Assembly (NCBI GenBank): GCA_035606335.1
Contig: DATNFP010000184.1
Coordinates: 1 to 24,314 of the forward strand
Source of the DNA: DATNFP01 sp035606335
GTDB taxonomy: Bacteria > Bacteroidota > Bacteroidia > Chitinophagales > Chitinophagaceae
Length of the DNA stretch: 24,314 nt
Reading direction: 5' to 3'
Made by a program: the position numbers and the translations under genes. This document shows, in pieces, positions 14,827 through 22,537 of the stretch (within the stretch, counting starts at the first letter, position 1; every line of letters starts with the position of its first letter). The notes under the pieces were generated by a model. It did no database searches. It was given only the letters and a program-made list of their open reading frames with translations, and had not been told where the DNA came from.

Positions 14827-15336
14827 ATGGAAATCAAGACAGTTGGTTCATTCATGGAATATTATGAACGGGTACGTGGCCGTACATTACGCTTATTACG
14901 AATTATTCCACCAGAGCAAATAGACTGGGCATACAAAGAAGATAAATATTCGATAGCCGATACCATACGCCATATAGCAGCCATGGAACGCTATATGTTT
15001 GCGGAAAATGTGATAGGGCACAGAAGTCGTTATAATGGTTGTGGAAAGGAACTTGCAGATGGGTATGATGAGGTAATGGCATTTTTTAATGAAATGCATA
15101 AACAGTCGATGGAAATGTTTAGGACGCTTAGTAATGAAGATCTGACAAAAAAATGTGTTAATCCAGCCGGGCAGATCGTGATATGGAAATGGCTAAGGGC
15201 TATGATAGAGCACGAAATACATCACCGGGGCCAGATATATGTGTACCTGGGGATGCTCGGTGTAAAAACGCCACCTATTTTTGGCCTAACGGCTGAAGAA
15301 GTTCAGGAGTTAAGCATTAACAAGTATGTGAACTAA
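14827..15336 (+). CDS. DinB family protein
   Basis: The 169-aa protein fits the DinB/YfiT four-helix metal-binding fold. The three His expected to hold the metal are visible: H49 in DTIRHIAAMERY, and H129 and H133 in EHEIHHRGQIYVYL, followed by the usual 'GQ' turn and a C-terminal 'PPIFGLT' tail as in many Bacteroidota members. Known relatives are thiol transferases (bacillithiol, mycothiol) or unknown hydrolases; no specific substrate can be named. The stop is 1 bp from the stop of the convergent lhgO gene. Confidence 0.85.
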   Translation: MEIKTVGSFMEYYERVRGRTLRLLRIIPPEQIDWAYKEDKYSIADTIRHIAAMERYMFAENVIGHRSRYNGCGKELADGYDEVMAFFNEMHKQSMEMFRTLSNEDLTKKCVNPAGQIVIWKWLRAMIEHEIHHRGQIYVYLGMLGVKTPPIFGLTAEEVQELSINKYVN

Positions 15337-15337
15337 G

Positions 15338-16567
15338 TTAGTTAAGGTTAAAATGTTTTGATGCCATTTTCTCCACTTCTGCACCTATGGCTAATGACGC
15401 TGTTGCTGCGGGAGATGGAGCATTCAGAATGTGAATCGCATTGCCACTATTTTCTATCTTGAAATCGTCAATCATTTCACCTTCCTCAGCAAGAAGCATG
15501 GCGCGAACACCCGCACGGCCCGGAACCAGATCATCCATTTCGAGAGAAGGGATAAGAGCCTGTAAACGCCGCAGGAATAAACGTTTGGAGAATGCACGCC
15601 TGTATTCATCGAGGCCAAAACGCCAGTGCTTGTAGAAGAACTTCCAGGTACCGCCAAAAGAAAATGCTTCGGCAGTATCACGCAACGAAAAGTCTGTTTT
15701 TCCATAGCCTTCACGCTTAAATACAAAAACTGCATTTGGACCGCATTCAGTGCCGCCATGTATCATACGTGTAAAGTGCACGCCGAGAAATGGGAATTTA
15801 GGATTGGGAACGGGATAAATCAGATTCTTTACTTTGTTCATCCCTTTTTCTGATAAGTCGAAATAATCGCCACGAAAGCCGACGATCGTTGCATCGGTTT
15901 TCACTCCTTCTTTGCGTGCTATTCTATCTGATTGCAAGCCTGCGCATGTAATAATGTAAGTACCACTGAATGTGCCTTTGGGCGTAACCACGTCTGTATG
16001 GTCTGAATGCTTTTCAAAAGCTGTGGCTTCGTAGCCTGTTAATACTTTACTGCCATTAAATTTTTGCTGAATCAGCTCTGCATATTTGCGGGCAACTTCT
16101 GCATAATCAATAATGCCCGTGCACGGCACCCATATACCTTCTATACCGACACAATAAGGCTCTATTTCCTTTATTTTTTGGGCATCTATCAGCTCTATTC
16201 CTTCCACCCCATTTTGTACACCATTATTGAATACTTTATGCATGTGTGCCAACTCTGATTCTTTAGTAGCTACGATGACCTTGCCACATATATCATGGGA
16301 AATTTTGTGCTCTTTTGCAAATGCAACAAGTTCACGTCTCCCATCTACACAGTTTTTGGCTTTGTATGAGCCGGGCTTATAATAAATACCGGAATGGATC
16401 ACACCAGAATTATGTCCCGTTTGATGGGCAGCTACTTCGTTTTCTTTTTCAAGAACAAGAATTTTCTTATCTGGGTATTTAAGATTGATCTTATATGCTG
16501 AAGCGAGGCCAACAATGCCTCCACCTACTATAATAATATCGTAATGATTATCAGAAGTACTGGACAA
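15338..16567 (-). CDS. lhgO: L-2-hydroxyglutarate oxidase (FAD-dependent)
   Basis: It oxidises L-2-hydroxyglutarate to 2-oxoglutarate with FAD, clearing a by-product of central metabolism; in E. coli the enzyme (LhgO, formerly YgaF) passes electrons to the membrane quinone pool. The 409-aa protein opens with a dinucleotide-binding fold (DIIIVGGGIVGLASA, residues ~10-24), then VLEKE and HQTGHNSGVIHSGIYYKPGS, the DAO-type signature of this family; later GRAGVRAMLL and LNAPSPAATASLAIG close the FAD site. The length is close to that of E. coli LhgO (422). The start is ATG 16567. Confidence 0.93.
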   Translation of the reverse strand: MSSTSDNHYDIIIVGGGIVGLASAYKINLKYPDKKILVLEKENEVAAHQTGHNSGVIHSGIYYKPGSYKAKNCVDGRRELVAFAKEHKISHDICGKVIVATKESELAHMHKVFNNGVQNGVEGIELIDAQKIKEIEPYCVGIEGIWVPCTGIIDYAEVARKYAELIQQKFNGSKVLTGYEATAFEKHSDHTDVVTPKGTFSGTYIITCAGLQSDRIARKEGVKTDATIVGFRGDYFDLSEKGMNKVKNLIYPVPNPKFPFLGVHFTRMIHGGTECGPNAVFVFKREGYGKTDFSLRDTAEAFSFGGTWKFFYKHWRFGLDEYRRAFSKRLFLRRLQALIPSLEMDDLVPGRAGVRAMLLAEEGEMIDDFKIENSGNAIHILNAPSPAATASLAIGAEVEKMASKHFNLN

Positions 16568-16679
16568 GATGATGGATTTTACGGCGCAAAATTAGTAATA
16601 AACAGCCTTTAAAAGCATATTTAAAAATGCGCAAGCTATGAGTGATATAATGGTATGTTATACAAATTGCGTTCTATAA

Positions 16680-16687
16680 TATATTTG
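16680..16687 (+). promoter_or_regulatory. Candidate -7 promoter element of the peptidase unit
   Basis: TATATTTG matches the Bacteroidota -7 consensus TAnnTTTG exactly. No well-spaced -33 TTTG is present (a TTG is 10 bp upstream, too close), so this is only a candidate. It would put the start of transcription near 16694, just before the inverted repeat at 16704-16725. Confidence 0.3.
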
Positions 16688-16703
16688 TTTGTAAATAATT
16701 ATC

Positions 16704-16725
16704 ATATCAAATTGCTGTTTGATAT
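16704..16725 (+). promoter_or_regulatory. Perfect 8-bp inverted repeat in the leader of the peptidase unit
   Basis: ATATCAAA (16704-16711), spacer TTGCTG, TTTGATAT (16718-16725). It lies 79 bp before the ATG at 16804 and could be an operator or a leader hairpin. It is too far from the upstream lhgO stop to be its terminator, as that gene reads the other way. Confidence 0.4.
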
Positions 16726-16803
16726 TATGAAACGTTGTTGCATAGCAAGAGTTAAATTGCATAATAAACTGTAATATATTAAATTGTGATAAAATATTAT
16801 TTT

Positions 16804-17421
16804 ATGTACCGGGCTCTTTTATTAATGCTTGTTTTGTTTTTAAGCAGCTTTGATAATTTTTCATCTACCAACGGTATGGTAATGAGAACAGCGCAGCAAG
16901 AATTACCCCGATTCATGGCCTTGATACCTGCAGACCATGCAAACTTATATGGTTTTTCTACCGATGACAATCTGCAAACATGCACCGTTGGCAAACCTTT
17001 TCAAATGCTTGCACTAAATGCCGATTTTTATAACGGCAATTATGTAGCTGGTAAAACCTATATCGTGCCCGGAAAGGTATGGCGTGTCCCCGTAATATCT
17101 AATGGTGCATACCGCACTTTACTTACTGTTGCAGGAGACAATGGTAACTATAATGCAGTAGATATAGGTGGCGCAGGCCTGGCAACAGAATTACAACAAA
17201 AAAGCGCCGGTGCAAGCAAGGATGATAATTATTACTTGCTAAGAGTATATCCCCTTTCTGCTGATTTTTTTGTAGACGCAAAAACATCATCGCTGGCTGA
17301 TGCTTCATTTATTCCGTTATCATCTGCGTATATGGCAATTCCTTCATTACAGAATAAATCTTATTCGATGGATGAAATTCTGGCTGTAATTAAATCCACT
17401 TTGAATCAAACTAAAAACTAA
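16804..17421 (+). CDS. Exported protein of unknown function, encoded just ahead of a cysteine peptidase
   Basis: ATG 16804 starts a signal peptide (MYRALLLMLVLFLSSFDNFSS); the GTG at 16786 adds only six residues. The 205-aa precursor has no T9SS tail and no lipobox, so it is most likely periplasmic. Visible segments: FMALIPADHANLYGFSTDD, VGKPFQMLAL, KVWRVPVISNGAYRTLLTVAG, YNAVDIGGAGLA and a C-terminal YLLRVYPLSADFFVDA with FIPLSSAYMAIP. I do not recognise a named family. Its stop is 8 bp before the peptidase start, so the two are co-transcribed. A role as inhibitor, chaperone or regulator of that peptidase is inferred from position only. Confidence 0.7.
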   Translation: MYRALLLMLVLFLSSFDNFSSTNGMVMRTAQQELPRFMALIPADHANLYGFSTDDNLQTCTVGKPFQMLALNADFYNGNYVAGKTYIVPGKVWRVPVISNGAYRTLLTVAGDNGNYNAVDIGGAGLATELQQKSAGASKDDNYYLLRVYPLSADFFVDAKTSSLADASFIPLSSAYMAIPSLQNKSYSMDEILAVIKSTLNQTKN

Positions 17422-17429
17422 AAACCCTT

Positions 17430-18281
17430 ATGAAGAAATATTTTACAGTTGCCGCTTTGTTTTGCAGTTTTATCGTGAATGCCCAGATATTGCCTGTGTC
17501 GCTGGTAGTACAGGAACAGGATCAATGGTGTTGGGCAGGATGCAGTAAGTGTATCCTGAATTATTATGGAGATTCCGTTAACCAATGTGATATAGCAGAG
17601 TATACACGTACAGTTGCGACCTGGCATTCGTTTGGTTCTACTAATTGTTGCATCAATTCCAGTCTTGGTTGCAATTACTGGAACTATAACGGGGGCTATG
17701 CAGGTAGTATTTGGGATATTCTATATCATTTCGATAGTATAGCTAACATTGTTGAAGATTACACTCTTACTACCGATGAAATAGCTGCACAGCTTTCCGC
17801 TAATCATCTTTTTGTTGAGCATTGGTCATGGCCGGGAGGAGGGGGACATTTTGTTGTAGGGTATGGTATTAGCGGCAGCGGTCGCAGTGCATCCATTTAC
17901 TACATGAATCCCTGGCCTGGTGAGGGTTTGAATATTTGTACGTACAGTTGGATGCTTTCCGGCTCAAACGATATGGGAGACCATACCTGGGATGGTACTA
18001 ATGTGATAACCAGCTATCCGCATACGGCGGGTATTGAGCCGTTATCACAAATACTTGTAAATGATATGGTATATCCCAATCCTTCGACGGGAACAGTGTG
18101 GATAAATGGCAATGTCAATGATGAGGTAGAGATATTTAATGCGACTGGTAAGAAAGTATATAACGCCAGTTTGAAAAATAAAGTTACTGAACTGGAGTTG
18201 GTAAATCTGCCCAAAGGCATGTATATAGTAAAGATAAAAACCAACGAAAGCAGCAATGTTTCCAAATTACTGTTGCAATAA
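17430..18281 (+). CDS. Papain-like (C39/C70-like) cysteine peptidase with T9SS secretion tail
   Basis: The 283-aa precursor has a signal peptide (MKKYFTVAALFCSFIVNAQ) and almost no propeptide. The catalytic set is visible: Q28 (oxyanion hole) six residues before C34 in QDQWCWAGC, H140 in GGGGHFVVGYG, and N160 in YYMNPWPGEG. Extra Cys (C38, C41, C53, C73, C74, C81) suggest disulfides. Residues ~213-283 are a type A T9SS C-terminal domain: YPNPSTGTVWING, VEIFNATGKKVY, LVNLPKGMYIVKI, KLLLQ. It should cross the outer membrane through the Por system and be released or anchored at the surface after tail removal. The substrate is unknown; the WCWA motif is shared with bacterial secreted peptidases and effector proteases. 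Confidence 0.88.
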   Translation: MKKYFTVAALFCSFIVNAQILPVSLVVQEQDQWCWAGCSKCILNYYGDSVNQCDIAEYTRTVATWHSFGSTNCCINSSLGCNYWNYNGGYAGSIWDILYHFDSIANIVEDYTLTTDEIAAQLSANHLFVEHWSWPGGGGHFVVGYGISGSGRSASIYYMNPWPGEGLNICTYSWMLSGSNDMGDHTWDGTNVITSYPHTAGIEPLSQILVNDMVYPNPSTGTVWINGNVNDEVEIFNATGKKVYNASLKNKVTELELVNLPKGMYIVKIKTNESSNVSKLLLQ

Positions 18282-18466
18282 TTGAAAGTGAAGAAATTAA
18301 TACATTTCCGCCCTTATTCCAGATACTGCGCTTACTATCAATGTTATGTTTATTCCTTTTTAACGCCACCAACAGCAGCCTTTTAAAGTATATTTAAACA
18401 TGTGAACAAGTTACAAAATAAGCAGGTAGATTTTTTATTTCTTTGTATTACTAATTGATCTTTATT

Positions 18467-18943
18467 ATGGATAACACTGCCTCCCTAATATTTCCTGAAA
18501 GAAGAGTTGTAGATGCTTCTTTTTTAAGGCGCTTTGCTGCCATTCTGATTGACACTATAGTATTATTAATACCAGATATTTTTCTTAGATATATAGTTGG
18601 TGCAGGAAATATAATGCAAATCTTCTACATGGATAGCGACCTGTTATTTAGAACAACAATTTATTATTTACTGAGTACAATAATAAGCTGGTTATACTTT
18701 TCCCTACAAGAATCGGGAGTGCATCAGGCTACGATTGGTAAGAGAGCAATGGGAATAAGGGTAACAAATATGGAAGGATTTCGGATCTCTTTTGCTAATG
18801 CCACAGGCAGATATTTTGCAAAAACTATATCATTTCTTATTATACTAATGGGTTACTTTATGGTATTGTGGGATGATAAGAACCAGGGATTGCATGATAA
18901 GCTGGCTAATACTTTGGTTGTAAAAGACACATTGCCAATATAA
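18467..18943 (+). CDS. RDD family membrane protein
   Basis: ATG 18467 gives 158 aa starting MDNTASLIFPERRVV; the TTG at 18455 is unneeded. The family marks are present: FLRRFAAILIDTIVLLI (R and D of the first helix), a middle helix TTIYYLLSTIISWLYFSL followed by GKRAMGIRV, and a last helix FLIILMGYFMVLW with the closing DDKNQGLHDKLANTLVV. RDD proteins are small three-helix membrane proteins; some act in ion exchange, most are unassigned. The gene is convergent with the next one, 27 bp apart. Confidence 0.88.
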   Translation: MDNTASLIFPERRVVDASFLRRFAAILIDTIVLLIPDIFLRYIVGAGNIMQIFYMDSDLLFRTTIYYLLSTIISWLYFSLQESGVHQATIGKRAMGIRVTNMEGFRISFANATGRYFAKTISFLIILMGYFMVLWDDKNQGLHDKLANTLVVKDTLPI

Positions 18944-18970
18944 AGGAATTACAAACTATAACCCCTTTGA

Positions 18971-19690
18971 TTAATAAAGTTGATAAAATACTATACAATA
19001 ATTTATTATCAGGGATAGGATGCCTAACAAGGCCATGAATTTCCCATGCTCTCTTGTATTGTCATCGTAAGATGCTACCTGAGTACCATTTGGTAAAGTT
19101 TTTTTAGAACGCGCAACCTGCCAACCAATGATAATGCCAAAGATACCAGGAAGCATAAAAACATTATAAATGAGATTCATCCCAGCAATACCACCTACTA
19201 TGGTTGCCGGAATGCCAATGAGAGAAAAAAAATAACCTAGTCTTATTAACCATTTACTTAACGATTTTTTCTCTGATAATGTGTCTATAAATTCATGCTG
19301 TAATTCCTCTTTTTTCTCTTCTGATATTTCAACTCCACGTTCTTTGAGGATCTGTAGCGCAAGATTATAGTTGAATGCCCCCCATTCGTCAGGTTTTTTA
19401 AGAACATCCATTAGCTCATTGTTTGTAAATGAAAATAAGGTATAATGTTTGTCGACCGTATTTATATCGACAGGTGTGTTCTCAATCAGGATTTTTTGTG
19501 CTTTCTCAAAATCGTCTGCATCTATCTTTAATAATACATAGTTATTGTATTGGGTACCTATAAAATTACTATCCAGGAGAGGAGGATTAGATTCAATTAT
19601 TATATCAATACCATGCTCTTTTAATTTTTCTGCTACTTCATTTGCATCGTCTTCTGTTGCGAACTGCTGGAAAGTTAAGAAATGAGACAT
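18971..19690 (-). CDS. DUF2007-like domain fused to a C-terminal membrane region
   Basis: The 239-aa protein begins with FLTFQQFATEDDANEVAEKLKEHGIDI ... NYVLLKIDADDFEKAQKIL (residues 4-70), the ferredoxin-like fold of DUF2007 'putative signal transducing' proteins. A helical linker follows, and residues ~148-239 hold three hydrophobic helices (WLIRLGYFFSLIGIPATIVGG, FMLPGIFGIIIGWQV, FMALLGILSLIINYCIVFY). The soluble part should face the cytosol. It is third in a minus-strand run after parE and a GNAT gene (54 bp gap). The function is unknown. Confidence 0.72.
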   Translation of the reverse strand: MSHFLTFQQFATEDDANEVAEKLKEHGIDIIIESNPPLLDSNFIGTQYNNYVLLKIDADDFEKAQKILIENTPVDINTVDKHYTLFSFTNNELMDVLKKPDEWGAFNYNLALQILKERGVEISEEKKEELQHEFIDTLSEKKSLSKWLIRLGYFFSLIGIPATIVGGIAGMNLIYNVFMLPGIFGIIIGWQVARSKKTLPNGTQVASYDDNTREHGKFMALLGILSLIINYCIVFYQLY

Positions 19691-19744
19691 AGGTAGATTT
19701 TTAAAGACATTTCTTTAAGATAGTAAAGAATGCTCAATTTTGCA

Positions 19745-20269
19745 TTATCTGGAAGGTAATTCCTTTTTCATAAGCACGTCAGTTTGTGCATCAGGGCCTA
19801 GCATGAATATATGTGAGCCAAAAAGTGTAAATCCCCACCGCTTATAAAAATCAACTGCTTTATAATTGTGTTCCCATACTCCAAGCCAAATGATGTCGTA
19901 ATTATTGTTGATAGCGTAATTAATGCAATGATCCATTAATGCAGCGCCGACTTTTTTATTGTGGTATTCCTTTAACACATATATTCTTTCTATTTCAATA
20001 GGATTTCTGTCTTTTAATTCTTGGGGTGTTTCTATGGTGCGCATTTTTGTATAACCAACCAGGTTATCATGTATGTAAGCGAGAAAGAACTTGTTTCCTT
20101 CGTCATTTAACTCTTTAGTGAGTTGTTCAATGCTCATAGCTTCGGCTATGTATTGGTCCATATATTCTTTCTTATTTGCGTGCGCAAATGTGTCCCGGAA
20201 AGTAGTGATACTGAGATTATGAAGAGTTTCTACATCATTAATATTTGCTAAACGAATAGAGACAGACAT
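19745..20269 (-). CDS. GNAT family N-acetyltransferase
   Basis: The 174-aa protein has the GNAT core in order: an N-terminal strand and helix (IRLANINDVETLHNLSITTF), the strand FFLAYIHDNLVGYTKMR, the acetyl-CoA segment IERIYVLKEYHNKKVGAALM with the V/I-x-x-x-(Y/Q)xxKxxG/A pattern, and the closing WLGVWEHNYKAVDFYKRWGF. The closest recalled relatives are PaiA-type polyamine/diamine acetyltransferases, but the substrate cannot be fixed. It starts 5 bp after the stop of parE, so it is co-transcribed with it. Confidence 0.88.
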   Translation of the reverse strand: MSVSIRLANINDVETLHNLSITTFRDTFAHANKKEYMDQYIAEAMSIEQLTKELNDEGNKFFLAYIHDNLVGYTKMRTIETPQELKDRNPIEIERIYVLKEYHNKKVGAALMDHCINYAINNNYDIIWLGVWEHNYKAVDFYKRWGFTLFGSHIFMLGPDAQTDVLMKKELPSR

Positions 20270-20274
20270 AAGTA

Positions 20275-22257
20275 TTATTCCAATTCTTCAATAAGGTCTT
20301 TTTCTACCCGGAGGTTATCAATGATAAATACCTGGCGCTGTGGCGTATTTTTACCCATGTAGTATTCAAGCAGCTTTTGTATCTGTGCATCCTGACTGAG
20401 TAAAACAGGATCTTTACGAATGCTCTCGCCAATGAATTGCGCGAATTCTTCGGGCGAGATCTCTCCCAAACCTTTGAAGCGTGTAATCTCCGGTTTATTA
20501 CCCAATTCAGTGATAGCTTGCTGGCGTTCCTGGTCGGTATAGCAATAAATAGTTTTTTGCTTGTTGCGAACACGGAACAATGGAGTCTGTAAAATATAAA
20601 TATGCCCTGCCCGTACAAGGTCGGGGAAGAATTGCAGGAAGAAAGTCATAATAAGCAACCTGATGTGCATACCATCCACATCGGCATCTGTTGCAATAAC
20701 AATATTGTTGTAACGCAGGCCTTCAAGATTTTCCTCGATATTCAACGCATGTTGCAGAAGGTTAAACTCTTCATTTTCATACACCACCTTTTTTGTGAGA
20801 CCAAAACAGTTAAGCGGTTTGCCACGCAAGCTAAATACAGCCTGTGTATCAACCAGCCGGGATTTGGTAATAGAGCCGCTTGCAGAATCGCCTTCTGTAA
20901 TGAATATGGTAGATTCAAGTTGCTTTTGAGCGAACTCATCTCTGTTTTTTATAGGCGGCTCATCGTTTAGGTGAATACGGCAATCGCGTAGTTTTTTATT
21001 ATGCAGATTGGCCTTTTTAGCACGCTCATTAGCCAGCTTACGTATGCCTGAAAGCTCTTTGCGTTCGCGTTCGCTCTGTTCAATACGTTTTTTCAGGGCA
21101 TCGGCAACAGTTGGGTTTTTATGAAGATAATTATCGAGCTCTTTTGCCAGGAAATCCAGTATAAAAGATTTCATAGACGGCCCACCTTCCCATACATACT
21201 GAGAGCCGAGCTTAGTTTTAGTCTGTGATTCAAAAACCGGTTCCTGTACACGAACAGATACCGCAGCTATAATGCTCTGGCGAACGTCAGAAGCGTCGTA
21301 ATCCTTTTTGTAAAAATCACGAATCACCTTTACGAATGCTTCACGGAAAGCCCCCTGATGTGTACCACCCTGCGTAGTATGCTGACCATTAACGAATGAA
21401 TATATGTCTTCACCATAATCACCGGTGTGGGATAGTGCTACTTCTATATCCTCAGCTTTAATATGGATAATGGGATAGCGTAATTCTTCAGGGTTGGTTT
21501 TTCGTTGAAGAAGATCGAGTAGCCCATTTTTCGAGATGAAATTTTTGCCGTTAAAATTTATCTGCAAGCCAGCATTTAAAAAACAGTAGTTCCAAATCTG
21601 ATTCTCAACGTATTCATTAAGAAAATGATAGTTACGAAATACTGTGTCATCAGGAATAAATGTGATCAAAGTGCCATTAGGCTCGGTACTGGCAGCTTCT
21701 TTATGTTCTTTAGTTAGTATACCTTTTTCAAATTCTGCAACCTTGCTGCGACCTTCGCGAAAAGCAGCTACTTTAAAATATTTACTGAGGGCATTTACTG
21801 CTTTAGTACCTACACCATTCAGCCCCACGGATTTTTGGAAGGCTTTGCTATCGTATTTGGCACCTGTATTTATTTTGCTTACTACATCTACCACTTTGCC
21901 AAGAGGAATGCCACGACCATAGTCACGCACGGATACAATACCATTATCAATTTTTATTTCCACACGCTTGCCAAAACCCATGGTATATTCATCTATACAG
22001 TTATCTATCACCTCTTTGATCAGTATATAAATACCGTCGTCCATACTTGTACCATCTCCAAGCTTGCCGATATACATACCGGGACGCAAACGAATATGTT
22101 CGCGCCAGTCGAGAGAACGGATACTATCTTCTGTATATTGATTTAATAAATCAGCCATTTGTTGCTTCTTTCCTTTTTGCAAAGTAAGTGAATGGCTGTT
22201 GTTTTTAATAGTATTTGTTTTATTAGGAGTGGTTTGCCTTTTTGTGCTTGTCTTCAT
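20275..22257 (-). CDS. parE: DNA topoisomerase IV subunit B (type IIA, ATPase/TOPRIM subunit)
   Basis: The ATP-binding and TOPRIM subunit of topoisomerase IV, which separates linked daughter chromosomes with ParC. In the 660-aa frame the GHKL ATPase shows EVIDNCIDE (N86), DYGRGIP (112-118) and the lid GLNGVGTKAVNAL (145-157); the TOPRIM domain shows EGDSASG (455-461) and DADVDG (524-529); FKGLGEI follows. There is no long GyrB-type insert. The N-terminus up to ~M34 is a basic, Thr/Asn-rich tail not usual in the family; M34 (22156-22158) is preceded by AAAGGAAAG and may be the true start, giving 627 aa. parC is not in the window. GNAT and DUF2007 genes follow on the same strand. The gyrB/parE choice rests on size and wording recall. 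Confidence 0.9.
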   Translation of the reverse strand: MKTSTKRQTTPNKTNTIKNNSHSLTLQKGKKQQMADLLNQYTEDSIRSLDWREHIRLRPGMYIGKLGDGTSMDDGIYILIKEVIDNCIDEYTMGFGKRVEIKIDNGIVSVRDYGRGIPLGKVVDVVSKINTGAKYDSKAFQKSVGLNGVGTKAVNALSKYFKVAAFREGRSKVAEFEKGILTKEHKEAASTEPNGTLITFIPDDTVFRNYHFLNEYVENQIWNYCFLNAGLQINFNGKNFISKNGLLDLLQRKTNPEELRYPIIHIKAEDIEVALSHTGDYGEDIYSFVNGQHTTQGGTHQGAFREAFVKVIRDFYKKDYDASDVRQSIIAAVSVRVQEPVFESQTKTKLGSQYVWEGGPSMKSFILDFLAKELDNYLHKNPTVADALKKRIEQSERERKELSGIRKLANERAKKANLHNKKLRDCRIHLNDEPPIKNRDEFAQKQLESTIFITEGDSASGSITKSRLVDTQAVFSLRGKPLNCFGLTKKVVYENEEFNLLQHALNIEENLEGLRYNNIVIATDADVDGMHIRLLIMTFFLQFFPDLVRAGHIYILQTPLFRVRNKQKTIYCYTDQERQQAITELGNKPEITRFKGLGEISPEEFAQFIGESIRKDPVLLSQDAQIQKLLEYYMGKNTPQRQVFIIDNLRVEKDLIEELE

Positions 22258-22481
22258 CTAAATCAATCAATATTTTAAATCGATCACTAATATTCACGTA
22301 AATCCTATGATATTTATTAAAATCCTCGTGAGTGGCCATTACCGGCCAGTTATTTTCCTTATTTCCAATAAAATAAAATGGAGAGAAATTGGAGATGTTG
22401 GTATGCAAAGTTACGAAAAAGGTACATCTGGCTTAATAGAGGATATTCACATTTGTAATAAACCTGTTATGATAAATCCAT

Positions 22482-22519
22482 AAAATAAAAAAGATCCTCT
22501 GCTGTGGAGGATCCTTTTT
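22482..22519 (-). terminator. Strong terminator after the OmpP1-type gene
   Basis: Read on the minus strand, GATCCTC (22507-22513 reversed) pairs with GAGGATC (22493-22499 reversed) around a 7-nt loop, then runs into TTTTTTATTTTA. A T tract at 22515-22519 makes it work in the plus direction too. It lies 18 bp after the porin stop; no gene enters from the left, so the second direction is probably unused. Confidence 0.88.
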
Positions 22520-22537
22520 ATAATTCCTTTTAGATTA

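Noticed and set aside
20602..20970. Long plus-strand open frame inside parE, and similar antisense frames inside lhgO, the vWA gene and others
   Set aside because: They oppose strongly conserved coding sequence, have no domain or start signal and are products of codon bias on the other strand.
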